A program made the translations under genes and the position numbers. DNA of 64,000 bases from Pedobacter rhizosphaerae (GTDB lineage: Bacteria; Bacteroidota; Bacteroidia; Sphingobacteriales; Sphingobacteriaceae), in contig NZ_FOGG01000013.1 in assembly GCF_900111155.1 (NCBI RefSeq), positions 1 to 64,000 of the forward strand, read 5' to 3'. Numbering within the stretch: the stretch's first letter is position 1; the number at the start of each line of letters is the position of its first letter. Below, one piece after another: positions 18,858-27,349 of this stretch. A model generated the notes under the pieces. The model was given only the letters and a program-made list of their open reading frames with translations. It did not search any database and was not told the DNA's origin.

Positions 18858-19796
18858 ATGTTAACCAAGCAGCAAGAACTTTATACGATCAATAAGAGCG
18901 AATCATTGGAGGATTTCTATAATCGGTTAAAAATTAACCGACCTGAAATGGTTATCCCGAGCTTGAGCATGGTTAACGACATGGGGCATTTTAATGTGTT
19001 TAGGCGGTCGAATTATTGCTCCCTAACGCCTTCCCCTTACAACCGCAGAGATTTTTATAAGATCTCGCTCATTATTGGCTCCGGAATTCTGCATTACCCC
19101 GATAAAAGTATTGAGGTGAAGGAACGTGCTTTATTATTTACAAATCCCAATATTCCATACGCTTGGGAAGGTATTTCTGAAGTACAAGCGGGATATTTCT
19201 GCCTTTTTACCGAAAATTTTATCCATAACCGCAATGAAAGTTTGAGGGAGTCGCTTTTATATCGCATTAATGATTACCCGATTATAGATATAAATGAGGA
19301 TCAGGAGCATTGTTTAAGTGCCTTGTTTGCTAAAATGATGGAAGAAATGGATGGGGAGTATGTACATAAGTACGATCTTTTAAGAAATTATGTACAGTTA
19401 ATTGTTCATGAAGCCTTAAAAATAATGCCTTCCGATAACATTGCCAAACCAAGTACAGCTGCCGTTCGCTTAACTTCTTTATTTATCGAATTACTGGAGA
19501 GACAGTTTCCAATCGGCTCTACCGACCATACACTCACGCTTAAAACCGCACATGATTTTGCCGGCCGTCTTTCGGTACACGTAAATCACCTTAATCATGC
19601 CGTAAAAGAAGTAACAGGAAAAACAACTTCAGAACATATCTCTAAAAGAATTGCAACTGAAGCTGTTGCCCTATTGAAACATACAGAATGGAATATTGCC
19701 CAAATTGCCTATTGCCTCGGATTTGAATACCCTGCCAACTTTAATATTTTCTTTAAGCGACAGATGCAGTGCACGCCGAGGTTTTTTAGGAAATGA
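18858..19796 (+). CDS. AraC-family regulator linked to RND operon 1
   Basis: A 312-residue protein: an N-terminal cupin-like sensing domain (about residues 45-135, LLFTNPNIPYAWEG) and a C-terminal double helix-turn-helix (about residues 215-312) with FAGRLSVHVNHLNHAVKEVT and WNIAQIAYCLGFEYPANFNIFFKRQ. The gene lies 25 bases after the adaptor gene on the same strand, so it probably controls the pump operon it ends. A dense repeat array begins directly after its stop codon. Confidence 0.88.
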   Translation: MLTKQQELYTINKSESLEDFYNRLKINRPEMVIPSLSMVNDMGHFNVFRRSNYCSLTPSPYNRRDFYKISLIIGSGILHYPDKSIEVKERALLFTNPNIPYAWEGISEVQAGYFCLFTENFIHNRNESLRESLLYRINDYPIIDINEDQEHCLSALFAKMMEEMDGEYVHKYDLLRNYVQLIVHEALKIMPSDNIAKPSTAAVRLTSLFIELLERQFPIGSTDHTLTLKTAHDFAGRLSVHVNHLNHAVKEVTGKTTSEHISKRIATEAVALLKHTEWNIAQIAYCLGFEYPANFNIFFKRQMQCTPRFFRK

Positions 19797-19819
19797 GGGG
19801 ATTGTGAGGTGTTTAATTG

Positions 19820-20456
19820 CTTAATTGACTAAAAACTGGTTAACTGCTGAGCTGGTAAGTTGGTGAGCTGGTTAACTGCCAATTGAAAACTGTTTAATTG
19901 CTTAATCGTTGAACTGTTTAACTGACAACTGCAAATTGCCAACTGAAAACTGTCCAATTGCTTAATCGTTTAACTGACAACTGCAAATTGCCAATTGAAA
20001 ACTGAAAACTGTCCAATTGCTTAATCGTTGAACTGTTTAACTGACAACTGCAAATTGCCAACTGAAAACTGTCCAATTGCTTAATCGTTTAACTGACAAC
20101 TGCAAATTGCCAATTGAAAACTGAAAACTGTTTAATTGCTTAACTGTTTAACTGACTGCAAATTGCCAACTAAAAACTGTCCAATTGCTTAATCGTTGAA
20201 CTGTTTAACTGACTGCAAATTGCCAATTGAAAGCTGAAAACTGTCCAATTGCTTAACCGTCTAACTGTTTAACTGACAAACTGCAAATTGCTAATTGAAA
20301 ACTGATAACTGTCCAATTGCTTAACCGTTGAACTGTTTAACTGACTGCAAATTGCCAATTAAAAACTGAAAACTGTCCAATTGCTTAATCGTTGAACTGT
20401 TTAACTGACAACTGCAAATTGCCAACTGAAAACTGAAAACTGTCAACTGCCAACTG
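19820..20456. repeat. Degenerate tandem repeat array of AACTG/AATTGC words
   Basis: About 640 bases built from the words aactg, aaaactg, gcaaattgcc and ccaattgcttaa. The marker gcaaattg (one copy reads gcaaattgct) occurs nine times, at 19931, 19983, 20050, 20102, 20158, 20215, 20283, 20347 and 20414. Spacings are 52, 67, 52, 56, 57, 68, 64 and 67, so a shorter and a longer unit alternate at first and give a 119-bp higher-order repeat. It ends right at the stop codon of the DoxX gene. There are no spacers and no cas genes, so it is not a CRISPR. Its function is unknown. Confidence 0.9.
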
Positions 20457-20458
20457 AA

Positions 20459-20836
20459 CTACTTCGAAATAATCGGTAAATATTTTTGTCGGTAAGCGTA
20501 AAAAAGGAATAAGTTAAAAATCAACATGACACCAACCATGGGTAAATCTTTAGGCCCGAGGTAGGCATGATAAAGAAAAATATTTAAGGTTACCGGAAAG
20601 ATGATTAATGCGCCTAAAGGTGCTGTTCTTCCAAATAACAATAAGATTCCACCTACTAACTCGGTAATTTTAATTAATGGCATCAGGTAAACAGCAGCCA
20701 TCACTCCAGACATAAAAGTCATTTGTTCGTTGGTCATTTTGGGTTGCTCTGGCATGTATTTAATGAAATAACTTACTGAAGCAAAAAGGTACATAGCGGC
20801 TAAAAGCACTCTAACAATAATAACAGCGATTTTCAT
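20459..20836 (-). CDS. DoxX-family membrane protein
   Basis: A 125-residue protein with four predicted membrane helices (about residues 5-22, 45-68, 72-95 and 98-118) and the DoxX hallmarks IKITELVGGILLLFGRTAPLG and LIIFPVTLNIFLYH. The family is involved in quinone-linked or thiol redox in some bacteria, but most members are uncharacterised. It is followed at its 3' end by the repeat array. Confidence 0.85.
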   Translation of the reverse strand: MKIAVIIVRVLLAAMYLFASVSYFIKYMPEQPKMTNEQMTFMSGVMAAVYLMPLIKITELVGGILLLFGRTAPLGALIIFPVTLNIFLYHAYLGPKDLPMVGVMLIFNLFLFYAYRQKYLPIISK

Positions 20837-20943
20837 ATATTTTGATTTTGGTTTGTGTGATTAAAAATAATAAAAAGCACTAATAAATTTGCTTTTTATC
20901 AGTAGCTTAACTATTTATCTTTTCAATTAAAAATGTTAACTCT

Positions 20944-21321
20944 TTAGCTTCCCGCTAAACTAACCCATTGATTGACTACGGTTTGAAGAGCCTCTGTTTG
21001 TACATCTATATCATCAAGGCTAAAAAACCTGGCCTCTCGCCTATCCTTCCAGGTACCCAGTAACAAAGGTGAATCGATCATATTGCCTTCGTAAAAAATG
21101 AAGATGATTTGTACATACCCCTTTGCACGCAGGTTTAAGGCAGCCATGTCCCTTTGGTAATAAAAACTAGGGGCATTCCATTTTACCCGCTCCTCCAGCT
21201 TATTATTAGCCTGTAGAATAATTCCCCTTAACTTTTCTATCTCAGCTTTAAAAGGATGCTCTAATCCTTCCATAAATGCATCCACCTGCTCCTTACCCGA
21301 AAGCTTATTGCGAATCGTCAT
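20944..21321 (-). CDS. DUF1801 domain protein
   Basis: A 125-residue soluble protein with EQVDAFMEGLEHPFKAEIEKLRGII, ERVKWNAPSFYYQRDMAALNLR and YVQIIFIFYEG, the pattern of DUF1801 (YdhG-like). The function is unknown. It is the last gene of a four-gene minus-strand unit and starts 8 bases after the preceding stop. Confidence 0.8.
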   Translation of the reverse strand: MTIRNKLSGKEQVDAFMEGLEHPFKAEIEKLRGIILQANNKLEERVKWNAPSFYYQRDMAALNLRAKGYVQIIFIFYEGNMIDSPLLLGTWKDRREARFFSLDDIDVQTEALQTVVNQWVSLAGS

Positions 21322-21329
21322 GGCTTTAA

Positions 21330-21737
21330 TTAAGTTTTAATCAGTTTAATATCCATCCATTTTTTCCAGCATCCATCCTGATACTGCTCCCATATCCCCA
21401 CAATCTCTTCCCTGTTAAATTTACCATAAAATCGTTGATCATCGGCCTCAATACTAATTTTATCAGCCTCAATCTTCATTGACGAAATAGAAATATTTCC
21501 TTGATTATCAAAAGACTGGGCTCTAAATACTTCTTCCAGTTCATCATAATGTATAATCTCCACCGATTTTACCAATTTCCGACCTATCCTAACATCAACA
21601 CTGTGAATCATAAAAAACTGGCCATCAACCCATTCGTAAACGTCTTTCCCGCTAATTTTAGTTCCATCGCATAAGGTACCCACTGTTTTCCAGCTCCCGG
21701 CGTATGCATGGAGCAGATCTAAAGCTTTATTTCTCAT
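21330..21737 (-). CDS. DUF1579-like hypothetical protein
   Basis: A 135-residue soluble protein starting LLHAYAGSWKTVGTLCDGTKISGKDVYEWVDGQ and containing GRKLVKSVEIIHYDELEEVF and GIWEQYQDGCWKKWMDIKL. This lipocalin-like sequence of about eight strands recalls DUF1579-type proteins; the assignment is tentative. Its ATG overlaps the TGA of the upstream DinB gene (ATGA), which shows tight translational coupling. Confidence 0.6.
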   Translation of the reverse strand: MRNKALDLLHAYAGSWKTVGTLCDGTKISGKDVYEWVDGQFFMIHSVDVRIGRKLVKSVEIIHYDELEEVFRAQSFDNQGNISISSMKIEADKISIEADDQRFYGKFNREEIVGIWEQYQDGCWKKWMDIKLIKT

Positions 21738-22255
21738 GCAGTTCCAATATTGGTTTGCTTTAGTTGCTGTACGATGTTCGCTAATTGTTTCGTATGTCTT
21801 TTGGTGTGGTATATGATAAAATAGGCAGCCTCCAAACGTGTTAAATTTCCCAGCACAGGCAACTCAAAGGCGGTACAGGTTTTAGTCCAGTCTAATTTAC
21901 CCACCATATTTACAAGTTTACTTTCTACACTTCCCAAAGCCGTTTTCAGTTCCTCATGGCTATAGTCTTTAAAAGCCGGGTAAAGAAATTCCGGAGCATC
22001 CATTTTATAGTTAAAATCCTCCAGAATGTTTTTAATTTTCTCTGCCATTAAATCTGCCGGCCGGTTCGTTTCTGTGGTAGAGCCACTAAATAAATCCGCA
22101 AAACCGTCGTTAGACATGGTCATGTGTTGTACCAGCTGTCCTACCGTCCAGCTTCCTGAAAAAGGTACTTTGTTAATCGATTCTTCAGGACAGGAAAGGA
22201 AAGTAGATTCGAAAGTGCTTAAACTCTCCTGCATTTCTTTGATTAGATTTTCCAT
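21734..22255 (-). CDS. DinB-family protein
   Basis: A 173-residue four-helix-bundle protein. The metal-binding histidines of DinB/YfiT proteins are visible: His in VGQLVQHMTMSNDG (about residue 48) and the pair in YHTKRHTKQL (about residues 153 and 157). Members include thiol-dependent S-transferases that use bacillithiol or related thiols; the substrate here is unknown. It overlaps the downstream gene by 4 bases and follows another DinB-like gene after 4 bases. Confidence 0.82.
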   Translation of the reverse strand: MENLIKEMQESLSTFESTFLSCPEESINKVPFSGSWTVGQLVQHMTMSNDGFADLFSGSTTETNRPADLMAEKIKNILEDFNYKMDAPEFLYPAFKDYSHEELKTALGSVESKLVNMVGKLDWTKTCTAFELPVLGNLTRLEAAYFIIYHTKRHTKQLANIVQQLKQTNIGTA

Positions 22256-22259
22256 TGCT

Positions 22260-22754
22260 TTACATATAATTCATTCCCGGATAGCCTAACAACCTGCGCC
22301 AAAGGGCTATCTGCCCAATGCAGTTTGCTTCTCTATAGGTGGTAAAAGAAATCATGTCGAAAATAGTCATCTCCATACCAGGCATCTCAAACTGTTGATT
22401 CAATTGTTCTTCATCCATATTTTGTAAGGCCTCTAGCAAAACCGGGGAGATAAGATTCCAGTCTTCTTTAAATGCCTCCAGTGAAGGGTAACTGGCATCA
22501 TCGATAATTCCTTTATTATCTACAAACAGTTCTCCGGTTTTGGCTTTTAGGTCTTTTCCAAGAGATTTAGCAAGAAAAAATCTGCCCTGAACTATGCTTC
22601 CTGTAATCCATGCGATATGATTCGCTTTGGTGTCCAGTCTTTTTTGAGCATCTTTTTGGTCAATTCCAGCTAATGCCCGTAATAAGAAATCGGTATGCAT
22701 TTCGTATAAAACCAATATTCCATACAACTTACTGCTTTTGGGTTCATTTTTCAT
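22260..22754 (-). CDS. DinB-like protein lacking two metal ligands
   Basis: A 164-residue protein with the DinB-like helical bundle: LYEMHTDFLLRALAGI, NHIAWITGSIVQGRFFLA, and the C-terminal helix YREANCIGQIALWRRLLG. In active relatives the last helix usually carries a HxxxH pair before IGQ; here the positions read Arg and Cys (REANC), while the first His (NHIAW) is kept. The metal site is therefore probably lost or altered. It is the first gene of the four-gene unit, divergent from the GlxA-like regulator. Confidence 0.75.
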   Translation of the reverse strand: MKNEPKSSKLYGILVLYEMHTDFLLRALAGIDQKDAQKRLDTKANHIAWITGSIVQGRFFLAKSLGKDLKAKTGELFVDNKGIIDDASYPSLEAFKEDWNLISPVLLEALQNMDEEQLNQQFEMPGMEMTIFDMISFTTYREANCIGQIALWRRLLGYPGMNYM

Positions 22755-22886
22755 TGTTTTTCTGGTTGATTAGTATAATCTAAAGTTACGTTGAAATTTT
22801 ACCCAAAGCAGTTGCCGTAAAAGTCAATATTAGGGGGTGTTTAAGACATTTTTTATATATTTACTGATAAGCTAACCGAATTAAAT

Positions 22887-23849
22887 ATGAAAAATGTAGG
22901 CATTCTACTTACCAAGCAATATAAATTATTAAGCATTGCCGCAATTTTAGATGTTTTTGATACAGCCAATCGATTTCAACTCGAAATGGGCTTTGATAAA
23001 CCTTATGAACTCAATTTGATTAAACTGGATGAAAATCAAGATGGTTTTTTCAAGCCTTATGCTACGCAGTCTTTAAATGATGATCATTCATATCAGCTGA
23101 TTATTATTCCAGCATTTACAACAGACGATATCCGAAACGCAGTTTCACAAAATGCCGCCTTCATTCCCTGGTTAACCAAACAGTACCAGCATGGAGCAGA
23201 AATTGCCACGGTATGTACGGGCGCATTCCTACTGGGGGCTACCGGATTATTAGATGGGAAGGTGGCCACCACACACGTTGATGCGAGTAAGGCCTTCTCA
23301 ACAGCCTTTCCAGCCGTAAAACTTAAAGCAGATAAAACAGTTACCCAGGATGGCAGATTGTATACCAGTGGTGGTGCAACCTCGTCTTTTCATTTGTTGT
23401 TACACCTGTTGCAAAATCATTGTGGAAAAGACACGGCCATTAAGGCGGCAAAAGTATTTGCCATTGATATGGACAGAAACAATCAATCCTATTTCAGTTC
23501 CTTTCAACCCTTTCGGCACCACAACGATGATCTGGTCGCTTCTGCACAAGACAAAATCGAAAGCTGTTATCAGGAGGTAGCCACTATTGAAGAAATGATT
23601 AAAGATATCCCCTCAAGCAGGAGAAATATAGTACGCCGTTTTAAACAGGTTGTCGGAATTACGCCAATAGAATATTTGCAGCAAACCAGAATTGAGGCTG
23701 CTAAAAAGCTTTTGGAACAAACGGGCCAGCAAATGACAGAGATCATATACAATTCAGGATACAATGACCCTAAAGCGTTCAGGAAGGTTTTTAGAAAGAC
23801 TGTGGGCATGACCCCTACGCAGTATCGCGATAAGTTTCAAGCCAGGTAG
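22887..23849 (+). CDS. GlxA-like transcriptional regulator (DJ-1/PfpI + AraC)
   Basis: A 320-residue protein with an N-terminal DJ-1/PfpI-like domain (about residues 1-185; the elbow region reads IATVCTGAFLLGATGLLDG) and a C-terminal AraC double HTH (about residues 218-320; RRFKQVVGITPIEYLQQTRI, MTEIIYNSGYNDPKAFRKVF). The domain pair is that of GlxA-type regulators. It is transcribed divergently from the DinB/DUF1801 unit, 132 bases away, and is the natural candidate to regulate it. Confidence 0.88.
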   Translation: MKNVGILLTKQYKLLSIAAILDVFDTANRFQLEMGFDKPYELNLIKLDENQDGFFKPYATQSLNDDHSYQLIIIPAFTTDDIRNAVSQNAAFIPWLTKQYQHGAEIATVCTGAFLLGATGLLDGKVATTHVDASKAFSTAFPAVKLKADKTVTQDGRLYTSGGATSSFHLLLHLLQNHCGKDTAIKAAKVFAIDMDRNNQSYFSSFQPFRHHNDDLVASAQDKIESCYQEVATIEEMIKDIPSSRRNIVRRFKQVVGITPIEYLQQTRIEAAKKLLEQTGQQMTEIIYNSGYNDPKAFRKVFRKTVGMTPTQYRDKFQAR

Positions 23850-23870
23850 CAGAAATAGAACCGCTCGGCG

Positions 23871-23927
23871 AAGATGCAGAAACAAGTTCAGCAAGATGAG
23901 GTTTTTAATGGGATTTCTTCATGAATC
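23871..23927. repeat. Solitary half-copy of the 102-bp repeat family
   Basis: The stretch aagatgcagaaacaagttca, followed by gcaagatgag and ttttaatgggatttctt, closely matches the second half of the repeat unit that is arrayed at 31.9-32.7 kb. The GCTGAA...TTCAGC dyad is damaged by one base (gcagaa). It lies just after the GlxA-like gene. Confidence 0.65.
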
Positions 23928-23956
23928 TCCCGCATCACTCTCACTAATTTTACCGC

Positions 23957-23980
23957 TTTAATAGCTTTTCCTTACTTTTG
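23957..23980 (+). promoter_or_regulatory. Promoter of the two-component system gene
   Basis: A -7 box TACTTTTG (TAnnTTTG, 23973-23980) lies only 5 bases before the ATG at 23986, so the transcript may be almost leaderless. A TTTAAT word at 23957-23962 starts exactly 16 bases upstream of the -7 box, the same spacing as in the metal-efflux promoter at 26044/26060. No -33 TTG is seen, which fits an activated promoter. Confidence 0.5.
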
Positions 23981-23985
23981 CTACT

Positions 23986-24663
23986 ATGCCCAAAATTGGA
24001 ATAGCTGAAGACGATCATAAAATTGCCGCGCTTTTAACATCGGCCTTAACAGAAAATGGATATGAGGTGGTGGATGTTCATGACGGAATTGCTGCCCTGG
24101 AGCTTTTTACCCATGAAAAATTCGACCTTTTCATTGTTGATATCATGATGCCCGGATTAAATGGCATCCAGCTGTGTAAGCAAATCCGCGATAACCAAAT
24201 TGCTACACCACTGTTAATGCTTACTGCGATGGGAACGGTAGATGATAAGGTAACCGGATTAGATGCCGGGGCAGATGATTACCTTGTAAAACCATTTCAC
24301 CTCAAAGAATTGCTGGCCAGAGTGGCAGCATTACTTCGCCGGCATCCCGCCAACACCCCTACAACCACACACCAGCTCTGTTTTGAAGATTTATGTTTAG
24401 ATACGTATAGCAAAGAGGTATCAAGAGCAGGAAAAACCATCGAGCTAAGTGCGAAAGAGTTTATTTTACTCGAACTCTTTCTTCGGAATCCCAACAGGCT
24501 GTTAACCCGACAATACATTGCAGAACAGGCCTGGGACATTCATTTCGACACTGGAACGAATGTAATTGATGTATATGTTAATTTTCTGAGAAAGAAGATT
24601 GACAAAGATTTTGAGCGAAAACTGATCCATACTAAAATAAACATGGGATACATTTTAAAGTAA
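23986..24663 (+). CDS. OmpR/PhoB-family response regulator
   Basis: A 225-residue regulator: receiver domain (about residues 1-118) with acidic pocket AEDD, phospho-acceptor Asp52 in FIVDIMMPG and the conserved Lys of LVKPFHLKE; then a winged-helix domain (about residues 130-225) with LSAKEFILLELFLRNPNRLLTR and TNVIDVYVNFLRKKID. It pairs with the sensor kinase overlapping its stop codon and probably activates the metal-efflux operon downstream (CusR-like by context). Confidence 0.92.
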   Translation: MPKIGIAEDDHKIAALLTSALTENGYEVVDVHDGIAALELFTHEKFDLFIVDIMMPGLNGIQLCKQIRDNQIATPLLMLTAMGTVDDKVTGLDAGADDYLVKPFHLKELLARVAALLRRHPANTPTTTHQLCFEDLCLDTYSKEVSRAGKTIELSAKEFILLELFLRNPNRLLTRQYIAEQAWDIHFDTGTNVIDVYVNFLRKKIDKDFERKLIHTKINMGYILK

Positions 24664-26015
24664 TGAAGATAAAAGATCGCATAGCACTATATTTTACCTT
24701 AATCAGCACCACCATGCTGTTTGCTGTGCTTTTTACAATCTATCTTACCTTTATGAAGTTTTTACAGGCCGACTTTTTTGAGCGGCTTACCGACCGGACA
24801 ATGGTTACCGCTAAACTTTACCTGGAAGCGGATGAAATTAGTAGAGATGCGCTGAACAATGTTAGGCACAAGTACCTGCAAAAACTAAATGGCGAGGTTA
24901 CCCGGATTTACGACTATAAAAACAGGGCGACATTTATAGGCGATTCTGCCCAGTACTGGACTAAATCCACCATTGAAAAGGTGCGTAAAAATGGGCGTTT
25001 ACAATATACCGACGGGGAAAGACAGGTAGTTGGCATTTATTATAAAGATAATCAAGGCGACTTCGTCATCCTGGCTTCTGCATATGATAGTGGCTCCCAC
25101 AACCGCTTAGATAAGCTTCTGAAGATCATGATTTTTGTGTTTCTGCTCATCTTTATCGTTGTGCTGCTGCTAAGCCGATGGATAGCAGACAAAATGCTTA
25201 AGCCACTCCATCAATTTGTGCTCGAAGTAAAGCAAGTAGGATCGAAAAACATGGAACTACGGGTAGCAGAAACAAATAACAAAGATGAGATCAACCTCAT
25301 CGCCAAGAGTTTCAATCAGCTGATGGAAGAACTGGAACAGGCCTTTATCCTTCAAAAAACTTTTGTTGCCAATGCTTCGCATGAGCTTAGAACGCCCTTA
25401 ACCCGAATGATGATGACAGCTGAGCTGGCCTTAACGAAAGACAGAACACCAGAAGAGTATCAAAAAGTGTTAAATACCATGCTGGACGATACTTCAAAAA
25501 TGGAGCACATCATCACGGGGCTATTAACTTTAGCTAAAATGGACCTGGAACTGATCCGCTCTCAAATGGATTCGGTAAACCTTCAATCTATCTTATTAAG
25601 TATTCAGGCCTATTGGCGCAAGCAGGAAAATCTTCCTGTTCAATTAATTTTTAATACACCAAATGAGAAGCTTCCGCTCATCACTGCCAATACCGTTTTA
25701 TTGCAAATTGCTTTGAATAATATTATTTCTAATGGTTTTAAGTTCTCCGATAAACAGGAGGTAACTTGCACTTTGAGCCATCTAGATAACAACTATATCA
25801 TTCACATTCATGATCTTGGCCCAGGGATTCCAGAAGCAGAAAGAAATGAAGTCTTCAAAGCTTTTTACACCCGATCACAAGATTCAGGTTACCAGGGTGA
25901 AGGTATGGGCCTGTATATGACCCATAAAATTATCGACCTTTTTGGCGGTCAAATAGCTGTTTCTGATACAAAAAGCCCTGGCTGTACATTTTCTGTAATA
26001 CTTCCAAAGCTTTAA
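24663..26015 (+). CDS. Sensor histidine kinase of the metal-efflux locus
   Basis: A 450-residue membrane kinase: TM1 about 9-31, a periplasmic sensor of about 120 residues, TM2 about 153-172, HAMP, an H-box NASHELRTPLTRMM with His240, an N-box LNNIISNGFKFSD, a G1 box GPGIPEAE and a G2 box GEGMGLYMTH. The start codon overlaps the regulator stop by one base (TAATG). The sensor domain has no obvious metal-binding His/Met/Cys cluster, so the ligand is inferred only from the efflux genes that follow. Confidence 0.92.
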   Translation: MKIKDRIALYFTLISTTMLFAVLFTIYLTFMKFLQADFFERLTDRTMVTAKLYLEADEISRDALNNVRHKYLQKLNGEVTRIYDYKNRATFIGDSAQYWTKSTIEKVRKNGRLQYTDGERQVVGIYYKDNQGDFVILASAYDSGSHNRLDKLLKIMIFVFLLIFIVVLLLSRWIADKMLKPLHQFVLEVKQVGSKNMELRVAETNNKDEINLIAKSFNQLMEELEQAFILQKTFVANASHELRTPLTRMMMTAELALTKDRTPEEYQKVLNTMLDDTSKMEHIITGLLTLAKMDLELIRSQMDSVNLQSILLSIQAYWRKQENLPVQLIFNTPNEKLPLITANTVLLQIALNNIISNGFKFSDKQEVTCTLSHLDNNYIIHIHDLGPGIPEAERNEVFKAFYTRSQDSGYQGEGMGLYMTHKIIDLFGGQIAVSDTKSPGCTFSVILPKL

Positions 26016-26067
26016 TCCGCTTTTAATTTCGATTTAATTCGACTTTAATTTGGCTGAAATAGCTTTG
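26011..26067 (+). promoter_or_regulatory. Four 11-bp-spaced direct repeats plus -7 box before the metal-efflux operon
   Basis: The word TTTAAT occurs at 26011, 26022, 26033 and 26044, exactly 11 bases apart, and the middle units extend to TTTAATTtCGA. OmpR/PhoB-type regulators bind tandem direct repeats with 11-base spacing. A -7 element TAGCTTTG follows at 26060-26067, and the ATG of the first efflux gene is 4 bases later. This looks like the operator and core promoter for activation by the adjacent response regulator. Confidence 0.65.
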
Positions 26068-26071
26068 CTGC

Positions 26072-27343
26072 ATGAGCAAAATTTCTTTGTGGTTATGCGT
26101 TGTTTTAACCTCCATTTCCATTTCTGCCTTTGCGCAAACCGATACCTTAAAGTTAGATCTCCATCAGGTTGAACAGCTTTTCTTAAGGAATAATTACGAA
26201 TTACTGGCCAGCAACTACCAGATTGATCAGGCAAGAGCCGATTTAATTACCGCTAAGCTTTTCGACAATCCGGAGCTAGAATACGAAAATCTATTTTACA
26301 ACCACGAGACTAAAAAATTTCTTCAAACCTCTTATGCCTACGGCCAATTTGCAACCTCAGTTTCGCAACTGGTTAAACTTGCCGGTAAAAGAAATAAAAA
26401 TATTAAGCTCGCCCAAACAGGAATAAAGCTGGCTGAATTCGAATATTTTGATCTGATCAGAACTCTTAAATTCGAACTTCAAAGCACTTTTTATAAAGCT
26501 TATTACCACGGCCAGTCAGTTCAGGTTTATCAGGAACAAATTGATGCAGCGCAACAGCTTTTAAATGCTTACAACCTTCAGCTACAGGTTGGCAACGTGG
26601 CTCAAAAAGAGGTTATCCGCATGAAGTCATTAGTGATTAGTCTAAAATCAGAACTTACTTCATTGTTAAATGATTTGGAAGATGATAACAGAGACCTGAA
26701 GCTACTTTGCGGAATAGTCCCTACAGTTGTTATTAAACCGCTATTAAATGACCCTAAACTTTCCAATCAACCCATCGAAAAAATCAGCTATATCAATCTG
26801 CTCGATTCGGCAAGAAGCAACCGGGCAGATTTGAAACTTGCACAAGGCACATTACAGTATAACGAGCAACAACTCCAGTTACAAAAAGCTATGGCCATTC
26901 CTGATGTAGAAGTATCTCTGAGTTACGATTTAAAGGGTAACTATCCAGAAAAATATACTGGCTTGGGGCTTAAAATCCCTATCCCCTTATTTAACCGAAA
27001 TCAGGGCGAGATTAAAAAAGCTAAGGTTGGTATAGCTGCTGCACAAACGAATATCAAAAAGCAAGAGCTGCAACTCGAAAACGAGGTTTACAACAGCTAT
27101 TTAACTGCCTTGCGTAATGAAAAACGGTATCAGGAGATCGACCCCGGTTTCTATTCAGATTTCAACAAGCTGATTACCGGTCTCATCAGCAACTTCAAGG
27201 CCCGCAATATTAGCTTAATTGAATTCTTAGACCTCTATGATTCATACAAGGAAAACACCCTTCAACTCAATAATATTGGCTTAGAACGGATGAACTCCAG
27301 AGCGGAGATTAACTATGTAACTGGCGCTAACATCTTTAAATAA
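26072..27343 (+). CDS. CzcC/CusC-like outer membrane factor
   Basis: A 423-residue TolC-superfamily protein with a signal peptide (ending SAFAQT) and the two helical repeats typical of metal-efflux outer membrane factors: LDLHQVEQLFLRNNYELLAS, ADLITAKLFDNPELEYENLF, VSQLVKLAGKRNKN, and in the second half NRADLKLAQGTLQYNEQQ and YTGLGLKIPIPLFNRNQGE. The phrase PIPLFNRNQG is characteristic of CzcC-type proteins. It is the first gene of the HME-type RND operon. Confidence 0.88.
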   Translation: MSKISLWLCVVLTSISISAFAQTDTLKLDLHQVEQLFLRNNYELLASNYQIDQARADLITAKLFDNPELEYENLFYNHETKKFLQTSYAYGQFATSVSQLVKLAGKRNKNIKLAQTGIKLAEFEYFDLIRTLKFELQSTFYKAYYHGQSVQVYQEQIDAAQQLLNAYNLQLQVGNVAQKEVIRMKSLVISLKSELTSLLNDLEDDNRDLKLLCGIVPTVVIKPLLNDPKLSNQPIEKISYINLLDSARSNRADLKLAQGTLQYNEQQLQLQKAMAIPDVEVSLSYDLKGNYPEKYTGLGLKIPIPLFNRNQGEIKKAKVGIAAAQTNIKKQELQLENEVYNSYLTALRNEKRYQEIDPGFYSDFNKLITGLISNFKARNISLIEFLDLYDSYKENTLQLNNIGLERMNSRAEINYVTGANIFK

Positions 27344-27349
27344 CTACAA

